From the NCBI GenBank assembly GCA_035304385.1, contig DATGQD010000036.1, positions 62,001 through 126,000 on the forward strand: a DNA stretch of 64,000 nucleotides, written 5' to 3'. Positions within the stretch are counted from its first letter, which is position 1. Every line of letters starts with the position of its first letter. This DNA is from ZC4RG29 sp035304385 (GTDB lineage Bacteria; Bacteroidota; Bacteroidia; Cytophagales; Cyclobacteriaceae). The notes beneath the pieces are model-generated. The model had not been told where the DNA came from, ran no database searches, and saw nothing but the letters and a program-made list of their open reading frames with translations. Of this stretch, positions 26,692 to 35,070 are shown in pieces. The position numbers were made by a program, and so were the translations under genes.

Positions 26692-29310
26692 ATGTCCTTC
26701 GAGTTGTCGCGGAAAAAGGATCTCACTTCGCTGTTTGCGGGCCTGGCAGTAATCAGTTCTTTTCCCTTTTTATTCATCTTTCCTGCCGATCCTCCCCTTC
26801 TCAGGATTGCCACCGGCATCTTCTTCGTTATCTGCGCCGTAACCTTCTGGCTCAACCAAAAAGGCCGGCACTTCATCGCGAAACATCTGCTCTTCCTGAG
26901 CGCCAACGTCTACTTATTCATTACTGCCTCGGCGTTCGGGCGTTCGGCCGGTGAACAACTCCTGTTCGTCCCGGTAATCTTCGGCGCGGTGCTGATCTAC
27001 GACTTCACTGAAAAACGAAGTCTAATCTTTTCCATTGCCTTTTCGCTGCTGTGTTTGCTCACACTGGAATTGACCAACTACAGCCTGCTTGAGGTAGGCC
27101 TCTCCCCCTCGGAACAGCTTGGATATTACTACGGGAACATCGCGCTCACGTTTATCCTCTCGGTAATCGCCGCATTGTTCTATTTCATGTTGTACGCGCG
27201 GCAGAACATGAAGAATGAACAGATCATCGGTACTTCGCGCGAATCCGAAAGGATTATAGCGTATTTCGCTACGAGCCTTTACGGCAAGAACACCGTGGAA
27301 GAAATTCTCTGGGACGTTGCCAAGAACTGCATGTCGCAGTTGGAGTTCGAAGACTGCGTTATTTACCTGGTCAATGAGAAAACGAATGTGCTGGAACAAA
27401 AAGCAGCGTTCGGACCCAAGAATCCCGATGCCTTTGAGATCGCCAACGCCATCACCATCCCGATGGGAAAGGGTATCGTAGGCACGGTGGCGCAAACCGG
27501 CGTACCGGAAGTCATCAACGATACATCAAAAGACGCGCGTTATATCGTCGACGACGAACGACGCTTCTCCGAGATCACAGTACCCATCGTATATGAGAAT
27601 AAGGTAATCGGTGTAATCGACTCGGAGCATTCCAAAAAAAACTTTTTCACCGATACCCACCTTCGCATTCTCACCATTATCGCTGCGTTGTGTTCGAACA
27701 AGATTGTCAAGGCCCGGGCGGAAGAGGAGATCGTACAGGCGACGATCGCACGGTTGGAAGCCGAGAAGATACGGGAGGTGGATCGACTGAAGTCGCAGTT
27801 TTACGCACACCTGTCGCACGAGTTCAGAACACCGCTCACACTGATTCTGGGACCGCTCGAGGAAATGATACGCAAGACGGGGTCAGATTCCGAATTGGAG
27901 CAGCTACGGATAATGCGATCCAACGGGCAGCGGCTGCTTCAATTGATCAACGACCTGATGGAATTGTCGCGTCTCAACGACGGCGTACTGAATCTTGAGT
28001 TGGCGAGAGGCGACATAACTTCCCTGGTTCGGACGACCACGACGAGTTTCCATTCACTCGCTAATCAGAAGCAACTCGAAATTAATCTTTCCATCCCCGT
28101 CGAACCGTTCAATATGGCCTTCGACGCAACCAAGGTCGAAACGATCCTGATCAACCTGATATCGAACATTATCAAGTTCAGCCCCCCCGCAGGCACCATA
28201 GACGTGCGCACCGGTATGTCGTCGGGATACTTTACGGTTGCTGTGACGAATAGTGCATTGCATATACCTCCAGGACAGCTGGAAACGATCTTTGAACGAA
28301 AGCCCTCCCAGGGGGAGACCAACGGCACGGAGGGCCGCGCACATCATGGGATTGGCCTCGCACTGTCGAAGGAACTGGCGGTTATTCATGGCGGCACCAT
28401 CCATATAACATCCGATCACGACGGTACCCGTTTCACCTTGTCGCTACCCGCCGCGCTGCACGTGCCGGGCGCCGCACCCGTACAACCCGTTCCGGAAGCA
28501 ACTTCCGGCGCGCCGTACGATATCGATATGGAGCCCTACAACGAGAGCAAGCGACCGGTGGTGCTGATCGTGGAAGACAGTGACCAGCTGAGGCTGTTCC
28601 TGCGACGGATATTGGAAGACGACTTTGAGCTGGATGAAGCCTCGAATGGCAAGGAAGGCCTTATGAAGTGTGCTGAAATCGTTCCTGATCTGGTGATCAC
28701 GGACATTATGATGCCGGAAATGGATGGCCTCGAATTGTGTCGCCGTTTGCGGGAGTCGCAGGTAACCAGCCATGTGCCTGTGCTGATGCTCACCGCCCTG
28801 GCCGATCTGGACAGCAAGCTTGAAGGCCTTCAGACCGGGGCAGACTATTACCTCGCCAAACCCTTCGAACCGCGCGAACTGTTGACCGCATCCAATAACC
28901 TGATTTCCCAACGCCGCAGGCTCCGTGAACATTTTGGCCGCAAGATCATGCTCAAATCCCAGCAATGGGACAATCTGAACGCCGACGAAATCTTCCTTCA
29001 GAAATTGGTCACATTGGTCGAAAACCACCTTTCCGATACCGATTTCTCCGTTGAACACCTTCAAAAAGAGCTTGGCATCAGTCGAATGCAGCTCCATCGG
29101 AAGCTCAAGGCGCTAACGGATAAGTCGGCGACGGAATTTATCAGAAGCATCCGGTTGAAGATTGCGGCGGAAAAACTTCAGGCAGGCCAGGATAACGTGT
29201 CGCAAATAGCCTATCAGGTCGGCTTTAACAGCCTTTCGTACTTCACCAAATGTTTTAAAGAGCAGTTTGGGGTTATTCCGTCGGCCTATGCGGCGAAGGG
29301 AATTGAATAG
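26692..29310 (+). CDS. Hybrid histidine kinase with GAF, receiver and AraC-type DNA-binding domains
   Basis: 872 residues. Six or so membrane helices occupy 1-180, a GAF domain about 205-345, and the HisKA phosphoacceptor H376 sits in HLSHEFRTPL. In the ATPase domain the N-box asparagine (NLISNIIKF) is kept, but the G1 box, normally D-x-G-x-G, reads N520-S-A-L-H524. The later GIGLAL G2 box is intact. A receiver domain (phosphoacceptor D671 in VITDIMMPEMDG) and an AraC helix-turn-helix (about 760-870) complete a one-protein two-component system. Such proteins usually sense extracellular nutrients through a periplasmic domain; here the sensory part is instead an integral membrane block plus GAF. 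The loss of G1 glycines suggests weak or absent ATP binding. Confidence 0.9.
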   Translation: MSFELSRKKDLTSLFAGLAVISSFPFLFIFPADPPLLRIATGIFFVICAVTFWLNQKGRHFIAKHLLFLSANVYLFITASAFGRSAGEQLLFVPVIFGAVLIYDFTEKRSLIFSIAFSLLCLLTLELTNYSLLEVGLSPSEQLGYYYGNIALTFILSVIAALFYFMLYARQNMKNEQIIGTSRESERIIAYFATSLYGKNTVEEILWDVAKNCMSQLEFEDCVIYLVNEKTNVLEQKAAFGPKNPDAFEIANAITIPMGKGIVGTVAQTGVPEVINDTSKDARYIVDDERRFSEITVPIVYENKVIGVIDSEHSKKNFFTDTHLRILTIIAALCSNKIVKARAEEEIVQATIARLEAEKIREVDRLKSQFYAHLSHEFRTPLTLILGPLEEMIRKTGSDSELEQLRIMRSNGQRLLQLINDLMELSRLNDGVLNLELARGDITSLVRTTTTSFHSLANQKQLEINLSIPVEPFNMAFDATKVETILINLISNIIKFSPPAGTIDVRTGMSSGYFTVAVTNSALHIPPGQLETIFERKPSQGETNGTEGRAHHGIGLALSKELAVIHGGTIHITSDHDGTRFTLSLPAALHVPGAAPVQPVPEATSGAPYDIDMEPYNESKRPVVLIVEDSDQLRLFLRRILEDDFELDEASNGKEGLMKCAEIVPDLVITDIMMPEMDGLELCRRLRESQVTSHVPVLMLTALADLDSKLEGLQTGADYYLAKPFEPRELLTASNNLISQRRRLREHFGRKIMLKSQQWDNLNADEIFLQKLVTLVENHLSDTDFSVEHLQKELGISRMQLHRKLKALTDKSATEFIRSIRLKIAAEKLQAGQDNVSQIAYQVGFNSLSYFTKCFKEQFGVIPSAYAAKGIE

Positions 29311-29672
29311 CGGGAAAAGAAGAAGAGACAGGGGGCATGTTACAGGTGTGTCAATAGTTGTTACAACCGTTATATAGATGATTTCAAGAAAGTTACGACC
29401 TTTAATCCATGAGGATTCGGGGGGTTGTGGGTTTGTGTTTCTATTTTAGCTACAAGGTTTTAAGGAAATAGAGACTTAATCATTAGGGATAATCATTAGG
29501 TTTTAATCTTGAACAGATCCACCTGCCCGATCCTCTTTTCTCCCTCCCTGTCTTGAAATCCGCTATTTTGGCGAAATTTGGCCCCTTTAGGCCGCGAACG
29601 GTTCTTTATTCGATTCAGGTGCGTACTTTTACGCCTATCCAGAACGCATACTTTTTAACTTACTGATTCACC
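29311..29672. other. 362-bp intergenic region with a short direct repeat
   Basis: No gene is visible. A 10-bp direct repeat AATCATTAGG occurs at 29478-29487 and 29491-29500 (13-bp period). A GGCC-CCTTTA-GGCC dyad lies near 29581-29594. TACTTTTT (29649-29656), one mismatch from the -7 consensus, lies 16 nt before the lipoprotein ATG. Confidence 0.5.
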
Positions 29673-30134
29673 ATGAAGCTGCGATTGCTTTTGCTCGCAG
29701 GTGCATTTTTCGTAGCCTGCGGCCTTTTATCCTGTTCTGACGACGAAGAGAGGGCTCCGCTGGAAGGCGTATGGCAGGGTACGTCTGCCCACGCCAAGTT
29801 CACGCCCCAGGGATCGCCGGTCGCCGTCTATGATGAAGCGCTACCTGACTTCACCCCTCTTATCGAGTTCCGCGAAGACGGAAGCGCCTCGGTGGACGTT
29901 GACGGCACCGTCACCAACGGTACCTGGCAGTACACTGATGGCAACAATAAAGTCGTTGCAAACGTCGACTTGCAGAACGATTTTTTCGGTACGTCTGAAA
30001 CCTTCACGATCAAGAGCCTTACCAATAGTTCGCTGGTTCTTGAGTTCCTCAAGGAAGGAGAAGTTGACATTCCGGATTTCGGGCCCCTTGACGGCAAGCT
30101 GGTCCTCACGATGAACTTCACCCGCGTCGAATAG
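29673..30134 (+). CDS. Lipocalin-like lipoprotein of unknown function
   Basis: 153 residues. The signal peptide ends in a lipobox, GLLSCSDD, with the lipidated cysteine at about residue 21, so it is a membrane-anchored lipoprotein. The mature part is all-beta in appearance: GVWQGTSAH, LIEFREDGSASVDVDGTVTNGTWQYT, TFTIKSLTNSSLVLEF. The W-x-G start followed by F-x-x-DG-x and NGTW-x-Y is the pattern of small Bacteroidota lipocalin-like proteins, whose ligands are mostly unknown. It converges on pyrD with an 8-nt gap. No operon partner is apparent. Confidence 0.7.
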   Translation: MKLRLLLLAGAFFVACGLLSCSDDEERAPLEGVWQGTSAHAKFTPQGSPVAVYDEALPDFTPLIEFREDGSASVDVDGTVTNGTWQYTDGNNKVVANVDLQNDFFGTSETFTIKSLTNSSLVLEFLKEGEVDIPDFGPLDGKLVLTMNFTRVE

Positions 30135-30142
30135 GACCGTCG

Positions 30143-31198
30143 CTAGCCTTGCATAGGCATGGCGTTACCCATGTCCGAAAGGATCTTTCTATTGATGCGG
30201 CGAACGAACCCGGGCCCTTCATAGATGAACCCGGTGTATACCTGGATAAGGTCTGCGCCGGACCGGAGTCTCTCCAGCGCATCATCGGCAGACAGTATTC
30301 CGCCGCACCCAATGATCAGGAAGTCCGGGCCAAGCTGACGCCGCAGATACGCGACAACCTCATTGGCGCGCTGTCGCAGCGGTGCACCACTGAGGCCGCC
30401 GGTGCCTATCTTCTCCACCTCAGCAGGGGGTGTCGAAAGCCCTTCGCGTGAGATGGTGGTATTGGTCGCAATGACACCGTCGGCGTGCGATTCTCTCAGG
30501 ATGGCGACAACGTCGTCCAGCTGTTCATCTGAAAGATCGGGGGCAATTTTCAGAAGTACCGGCCGGGGTACCTCGCGGCGCAAACTCAGTTGTTTGATCG
30601 CTCCAAGCAATTGGCTCAGCGGTTCACGTTCCTGAAGCTGACGCAGACCCGGGGTGTTGGGCGAACTCACGTTCACAACAAAATAATCCACATACGGGTA
30701 GAGTGTGTTAAAGCACTCCACATAGTCGCTGAGGGCTTCTTCGTTGGCCGTGGATTTATTTCGTCCGATGTTGCCCCCGACTATCACATTTGACTTGCGT
30801 CGCGCCAACCGCTCCCCAGCGGCAGTGGCCCCGTCGTTATTGAACCCCATTCGGTTGATCAGCGCCCTATCGGCCGGAAGCCGGAACAGGCGCGGCTTTT
30901 CATTGCCGGGCTGAGGCCGGGGTGTTACGGTACCGATCTCGATAAAACCAAAGCCGAAGGCCGATAATTGATCCACGGCTTTTGCATCCTTATCGAACCC
31001 TGCGGCCAGGCCCACCGGGTTCCTGAAGGTTAGTCCCATTAACGTACGTTCAAGGCGTTTATCGCGGACATCAAATAAATATCGGAGCAGCCTGCCAAAA
31101 CCCGGCAGTTTACCCGTAAATTGGAGTAAGCGGAACGTGGTGTGGTGTATCTTCTCCGCATCCAGGAGAAATAGCAGCGGACGGATAAGTTTGTACAT
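30143..31198 (-). CDS. pyrD: Dihydroorotate dehydrogenase (quinone), class 2
   Basis: Oxidises dihydroorotate to orotate and passes electrons to menaquinone; peripheral on the inner membrane. 351 residues. The amphipathic N-terminal helix YKLIRPLLFLLDAEKIHHTTF is the class 2 membrane/quinone domain. FMN and substrate motifs include NPVGLAAGFDKDAKAV, GFGFIEIGTVTPRPQPGNEKPRLFRL, FNNDGATAAGERL and VVNVSSPNTPGLRQLQ with the catalytic serine of class 2. LIIGCGGILSADDALERLRSGADLIQVYTGFIYEGP ends the barrel. I start at 31198; an in-frame ATG 18 nt upstream would add six residues that do not fit the family. Confidence 0.95.
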   Translation of the reverse strand: MYKLIRPLLFLLDAEKIHHTTFRLLQFTGKLPGFGRLLRYLFDVRDKRLERTLMGLTFRNPVGLAAGFDKDAKAVDQLSAFGFGFIEIGTVTPRPQPGNEKPRLFRLPADRALINRMGFNNDGATAAGERLARRKSNVIVGGNIGRNKSTANEEALSDYVECFNTLYPYVDYFVVNVSSPNTPGLRQLQEREPLSQLLGAIKQLSLRREVPRPVLLKIAPDLSDEQLDDVVAILRESHADGVIATNTTISREGLSTPPAEVEKIGTGGLSGAPLRQRANEVVAYLRRQLGPDFLIIGCGGILSADDALERLRSGADLIQVYTGFIYEGPGFVRRINRKILSDMGNAMPMQG

Positions 31199-31230
31199 GC
31201 GGACCCAAAGATACAATCTATCGGGGAGGG

Positions 31231-31262
31231 TTGAATATTTGTCGAAATTTGTCGTACAATTG
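31231..31262 (+). promoter_or_regulatory. Candidate promoter for the small outer-membrane barrel gene
   Basis: TTG at 31231-31233, a 21-nt spacer, then TACAATTG (31255-31262), one mismatch from TAnnTTTG. The element ends 23 nt upstream of the ATG at 31286. Confidence 0.45.
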
Positions 31263-31285
31263 CAGGAATTTTAAAAACACATACA

Positions 31286-31786
31286 ATGAAAAAGGTACTA
31301 TTTACAGTATTGCTCGCAACGGTGGTATCGTTAACCGCGTCCGCACAAACACGTGTCGGCGGTTTGCTGGGTTATGGATCCGAGATCGAGAGTCTCGCGC
31401 TCGGTGCAGTCGGGGAATTCATGATCAAGGAAAATATGGGAATCTCCCCGCAAGTGGTGTTCTTTTTTGGCAAGAAGCAAGGCGACGTCAAGTCATCCAT
31501 GTGGGAGATCAATGGTAACTTCAACTACTATTTCCTGCAAGAAAATATTGACCTGTACGGTATTCTCGGACTCAACATCGCTAGCTATAAGGTAAAATAC
31601 GACGGTCCGGCGTTAGCCGGATTTTCAGCCAGTGCGTCCGATACGGAAATAGGGCTTAATCTCGGGCTGGGTGCGAACTTCCCTGTTAGCAATGACAGCA
31701 TACTACCTTTTGCGGAATTGAAATATGTGATAAGCGACTTCGATCAGTTGGCCATTTTTGCCGGGGTGAAATTTATTCTTCCGTAG
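31286..31786 (+). CDS. Small outer-membrane beta-barrel protein
   Basis: 166 residues with signal peptide MKKVLFTVLLATVVSLTASA. The mature chain shows eight or so amphipathic strands (GGLLGYGSEIESLALGAVGEFMI... MGISPQVVFFFGKKQ... FNYYFLQENIDLYGILGLNIASYKV... EIGLNLGLGANFPV... LPFAELKYVISDFDQLAIFAGVKFIL), typical of OmpX/OprF-type eight-stranded barrels (PF13568/PF13505-like). It belongs in the outer membrane. The promoter and terminator around it indicate a single-gene transcript. No ligand or activity can be read from the sequence. Confidence 0.82.
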   Translation: MKKVLFTVLLATVVSLTASAQTRVGGLLGYGSEIESLALGAVGEFMIKENMGISPQVVFFFGKKQGDVKSSMWEINGNFNYYFLQENIDLYGILGLNIASYKVKYDGPALAGFSASASDTEIGLNLGLGANFPVSNDSILPFAELKYVISDFDQLAIFAGVKFILP

Positions 31787-31815
31787 GCTGTAGGCTGGCT
31801 AAGACATCATAATGA

Positions 31816-31850
31816 GGGGCAGGGGGACATTCTCTGCCCTTTATTTTTCT
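31816..31850 (+). terminator. Intrinsic terminator after the small barrel gene
   Basis: GGGCAG (31817-31822) pairs with CTGCCC (31834-31839) around an 11-nt loop and is followed by TTTATTTTT. It lies 30 nt after the barrel stop and just before the convergent DUF4136 stop. Confidence 0.6.
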
Positions 31851-31853
31851 CCC

Positions 31854-32390
31854 TTATTCTCCCATTCTCCTGGGAAATTTCCTCAGCGCTTTCGCAATCA
31901 GCCCCGCCAGTGCCCGCCGGACCTGACCCGGATGCATATTGGCCGTCCCCTCAGCTTCCCAGATTATTTTCTTTGATTTTCCTCTGTACACCTGGAGTAC
32001 AACCAAACCTTCCTGGTACGACTGCGTCCAATAGCGCGACTGATCCATTCTCGCCGGATCATCAGCAGGCGTTCCTCCCAGCCTGCCCAGATCGTCGTTG
32101 CGTGTGATGTTGTATGAACCGGCAACATAGTCGACCGTAAAGTCCGCAGCAGAATCTTCCGTAAAGACATAACCCCGCGGCTCCAACTCGTGCCGGACGA
32201 ACTCCTTCACCCAATTATAAAAAGCCTCCGCTGATATGGAAGTGTCTTCACCTGTAAGGGTGAGTTCCCCCTTCGCGACAGTGAAAGTGCTTAGCCCGCG
32301 GAAGTCTGCCTTGTCGAAATCCGATACCTCGACCTTCTGCCCCAACAGACTTGTTGGCATCATCAAGGCAAAAAACACACACACTTTCAT
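31854..32390 (-). CDS. DUF4136 family periplasmic/outer-membrane-associated protein
   Basis: 178 residues from the chosen ATG at 32390, which gives a short signal peptide MKVCVFFALMMPTSLLG followed by QKVEVSDFDKADFRGLSTF. In-frame Met codons 36 and 63 nt upstream exist but would put charged residues before the signal. The body matches DUF4136: W-x-K-x-F-V-x-x-E-L-x-x-R-G-Y, ADFTVDYVAG, YQEGLVVLQVYRGKSKKIIWEAEGTA, then the A-x-x-K-A-L-x-x-F-P end. The usual lipobox cysteine of the family is not evident. The function of DUF4136 proteins is unknown. Confidence 0.8.
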   Translation of the reverse strand: MKVCVFFALMMPTSLLGQKVEVSDFDKADFRGLSTFTVAKGELTLTGEDTSISAEAFYNWVKEFVRHELEPRGYVFTEDSAADFTVDYVAGSYNITRNDDLGRLGGTPADDPARMDQSRYWTQSYQEGLVVLQVYRGKSKKIIWEAEGTANMHPGQVRRALAGLIAKALRKFPRRMGE

Positions 32391-32516
32391 ACGCCCCGGC
32401 ATATATGAAGGTACCGATTTCATATGGCATCGACAAGCCAGGTGGTTCGGCAAGATTGGGAGCGATATGGGGGTTTCAGGTTTACGAAAAGTAACGCGTG
32501 GGTATGCGTCTGCGTA

Positions 32517-33440
32517 TCACCGCTTTCTGTCCCTGGGATGATATTCCCGCACAACCTGCTTCAGGTAATCCTTGTCGAGGTGGGTATATATTTCCGTGGT
32601 GGTAATTGATTCATGGCCGAGCATTTCCTGAACAGCGCGCAGGTCAGCGCCACCTTCAATAAGGTGTGTAGCGAAAGAATGCCGGAACGTGTGCGGGCTG
32701 ATCTTCTTTTTCAATCCGACAACCGCAGCGAGATTGCGGATAATCGTAAACACCATCACACGACTCATCCCGCGGCCGTTTCGGTTAAGGAAAACCCAGG
32801 CCTCATGACCCTTTTGTGGCGGCTTATGAGGCGCACGGCCCCGCACCTCCTCTATATATATACGCATAAATTTTGCCGCTTCCCGGCCCACGGGCACAAG
32901 TCGCTCTTTATTGCCCTTCCCTACAACACGAAGCAGGCCCGCGTCAGGATGAAAATTATTCAGCTGCAGCGTTATCAGCTCCGATACCCGCAGGCCCGAA
33001 CTATACAACACTTCAAGCATAGCCCGATTGCGTGTGCCTTCCGGCGTAGACAAGTCAATAGCTTCAAGCATTCGAACGATCTCGTGATAGTCCAGAGGCT
33101 CTGGCAGCTTCCGTCCCAGGCGTGGCCCTTCGATAAGATCTGTCGGGTTCCGGGAGAGCAGTTCTTCGTCTACCAGGTATCGGCAAAATGACTTTAACCC
33201 TGAAAGGATCCTGGCCTGGCTACTTGCACCGATTCCCATTTCATTGAGAAACTGCAGAAAATCCCTGACGTCGCCTGGCTCGAGCGTAAGCGGCGTCAGG
33301 GCCGGCCGGCGTGATCGGGCGAACTGTTTCAGCAAACCCACATCATGAAGGTATGCGTCTACCGAGTTCGCAGCGAGCGAGCGCTCTATCCTCAGGAAAT
33401 CGCCGAAATGCTTAATATGAACGTCCCAAACCTGATCCAT
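32517..33440 (-). CDS. xerD: Site-specific tyrosine recombinase XerD
   Basis: 307 residues, the XerC/D size. The N-terminal SAM-like core-binding domain covers about 1-95. The catalytic domain has the R-H-R-H/W-Y set: GLRVSELITL, SPHTFRHSFATHL, LGHESITTTEIYTH with the nucleophile Y285. It resolves chromosome dimers at dif with help from FtsK, whose gene is also in this window. Housekeeping neighbours (divergent aroQ) and full length argue against a mobile-element integrase. No dif-like site could be recognised by eye. Confidence 0.92.
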   Translation of the reverse strand: MDQVWDVHIKHFGDFLRIERSLAANSVDAYLHDVGLLKQFARSRRPALTPLTLEPGDVRDFLQFLNEMGIGASSQARILSGLKSFCRYLVDEELLSRNPTDLIEGPRLGRKLPEPLDYHEIVRMLEAIDLSTPEGTRNRAMLEVLYSSGLRVSELITLQLNNFHPDAGLLRVVGKGNKERLVPVGREAAKFMRIYIEEVRGRAPHKPPQKGHEAWVFLNRNGRGMSRVMVFTIIRNLAAVVGLKKKISPHTFRHSFATHLIEGGADLRAVQEMLGHESITTTEIYTHLDKDYLKQVVREYHPRDRKR

Positions 33441-33550
33441 ATTCGGCTCTAAAGTTGCAAATTAATCCGTCATCGACGTTCCATTTCCCTGTGACGACCG
33501 CGGCCGGAAAAATGACTAAATTGGCCCCACGTAAAAAAGCCAGGCGTCAG

Positions 33551-33982
33551 ATGAAGATCCAGATCATAAACGGACCCAACCTCAACCTGCTCGGAAAACG
33601 CGAACCCGACGTGTATGGAAAACAATCCTTTGATGCTTTCCTGGATACACTGAAAACCCGGTTCGCTCCTGCTGAGATACAATATTTTCAATCCAACCTC
33701 GAAGGCGAACTGGTGAACAAGATACAGGAGGTAGGATTTAGTTATGATGGTATTATTCTCAACGCCGGCGCCTACACGCATACATCGATAGCGATACACG
33801 ACGCCATCGGGGCAATTAACACGCCCGTCATTGAAGTACACATCTCAAATGTCTACGCACGGGAAGAGTTCCGGCACAAGAGCGTCATTACCTCGAAGTG
33901 CGTGGGTATCATTTCAGGATTCGGACTGGAGAGCTATTCCCTCGCCCTCACCTACTTCATGCACAAACTCCAGGAGACATGA
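33551..33982 (+). CDS. aroQ: 3-dehydroquinate dehydratase, type II
   Basis: Third step of the shikimate pathway, cytoplasmic dodecamer. 143 residues from the ATG at 33551, matching the family length; the frame is open upstream but MKIQIINGPNLNLLGKREPDVYG is the canonical start, containing the catalytic lid tyrosine and arginine. QSNLEGELVNKIQE, ILNAGAYTHTSIAIHDAI and VIEVHISN (catalytic histidine) follow. It is divergent from xerD, with 110 bp between the starts. Confidence 0.95.
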   Translation: MKIQIINGPNLNLLGKREPDVYGKQSFDAFLDTLKTRFAPAEIQYFQSNLEGELVNKIQEVGFSYDGIILNAGAYTHTSIAIHDAIGAINTPVIEVHISNVYAREEFRHKSVITSKCVGIISGFGLESYSLALTYFMHKLQET

Positions 33983-34018
33983 ACCTGGTCGCGCAATACC
34001 ATATAGCAACGCTCTTGT

Positions 34019-34588
34019 ATGCTTGACCTGAAGGAAATCTCTACCGTCACCCTAACATTGTTTTCAGTGATCGACGTATTGGGATCTGTCCCTATCATTA
34101 TTGCCATCCGAAAGAGGGAAGGAGAAATCCACGAAGAAAAGACCACGATCATCGCGGGTATACTGATGGTCGCTTTCTTCTATCTCGGCCAATCCATATT
34201 GGCGCTGTTCAGCCTTGACATTGCCTCCTTCGCTGTCGCCGGAGCCATCGTCATGTTTATCGTTGCGATGGAGATGATACTCGGCATTACGCTGATGAAA
34301 GACGATCCGGATGCACGCGGGTCAAGTTCGGTTGTTCCCTTGGCTTTCCCTTTGATTGCAGGAGCGGGCACACTAACCACGATCCTTACACTACGTTCGG
34401 TCTATTCGGAAATCAGCATCCTTATCGGTATTGTACTTAATCTGGTATTTGTGTACATCGTTCTTCGCTCATCTGCCTGGCTTGAGCGTGTAATCGGCAA
34501 TTCGGGATTCGCGGTGTTACGACGCGTCTTTGGAATCATTCTGCTTGCCATCGCGGTGAAGATATTCAAATCGAACCTCGCATTATGA
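34019..34588 (+). CDS. MarC family integral membrane protein
   Basis: 189 residues with six hydrophobic segments. Family markers are FSVIDVLGSVPIII (the proline-containing first helix), the MEMILGITLMKDD loop and PLAFPLIAGAGTLTTILTL. MarC/YchE proteins are inner-membrane proteins of unknown transport function; the early link to multidrug resistance was not upheld. The stop overlaps the rnhA start (ATGA, 4 nt), so the two are translated together. Confidence 0.88.
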   Translation: MLDLKEISTVTLTLFSVIDVLGSVPIIIAIRKREGEIHEEKTTIIAGILMVAFFYLGQSILALFSLDIASFAVAGAIVMFIVAMEMILGITLMKDDPDARGSSSVVPLAFPLIAGAGTLTTILTLRSVYSEISILIGIVLNLVFVYIVLRSSAWLERVIGNSGFAVLRRVFGIILLAIAVKIFKSNLAL

Positions 34589-35049
34589 TTGAAATTTTTA
34601 CGGACGGTGCCGCACAGGGAAATCCTGGCCCGGGAGGGTATGGTGTAATCATGCGTTACGGGGACCACTACCGTGAACTGTCGCGAGGTTACCGGCTCAC
34701 GACGAACAACCGGATGGAACTGTTGGCCGTCATCGCTGCACTTGAAGCTCTGAAAAAAGAAGGCATCCCCGTCAGGATCTATTCGGATTCTGAATATGTA
34801 GTCAACGCGGTCAAGAAAGGGTGGCTTTGGAGTTGGGAACAAAAGGGATTTAAGAAGAAAGCCAACGTCGACTTATGGAAGCGATACATTCCGCTCCACA
34901 GAAAGTATAAACCGGAATTCGTATGGGTACGGGGCCATGCCGGGCACCCCGAGAACGAACGATGCGATGCGTTGGCCGTAGCTGCCGCGCAGGGTGGCAA
35001 TCTTTTGATCGACCACGAGTACGAAGCGCTAACAAAAAATCAGGAGTAA
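34585..35049 (+). CDS. rnhA: Ribonuclease HI
   Basis: Cuts the RNA strand of RNA-DNA hybrids. 154 residues. The four metal-binding carboxylates are D7 (IFTDGAAQGNPGPGGYG), E45 (NNRMELLAVI), D68 (IYSDSEYV) and D128 (NERCDALA), and the catalytic histidine region is WVRGHAGHPENE. The basic handle segment (KKGWLWSWEQKGFKKKANVDLW) is present. It overlaps marC by 4 nt and converges on the saccharopine-dehydrogenase-like gene. Confidence 0.95.
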   Translation: MIEIFTDGAAQGNPGPGGYGVIMRYGDHYRELSRGYRLTTNNRMELLAVIAALEALKKEGIPVRIYSDSEYVVNAVKKGWLWSWEQKGFKKKANVDLWKRYIPLHRKYKPEFVWVRGHAGHPENERCDALAVAAAQGGNLLIDHEYEALTKNQE

Positions 35050-35070
35050 ACAACAGCGCGAGACGGGCGC

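Noticed and set aside
32517..33440. Tyrosine recombinase as a sign of an integrated mobile element
   Set aside because: Sequence and length are those of housekeeping XerD, neighbours are core genes, and no attachment-site repeats or phage genes are present.
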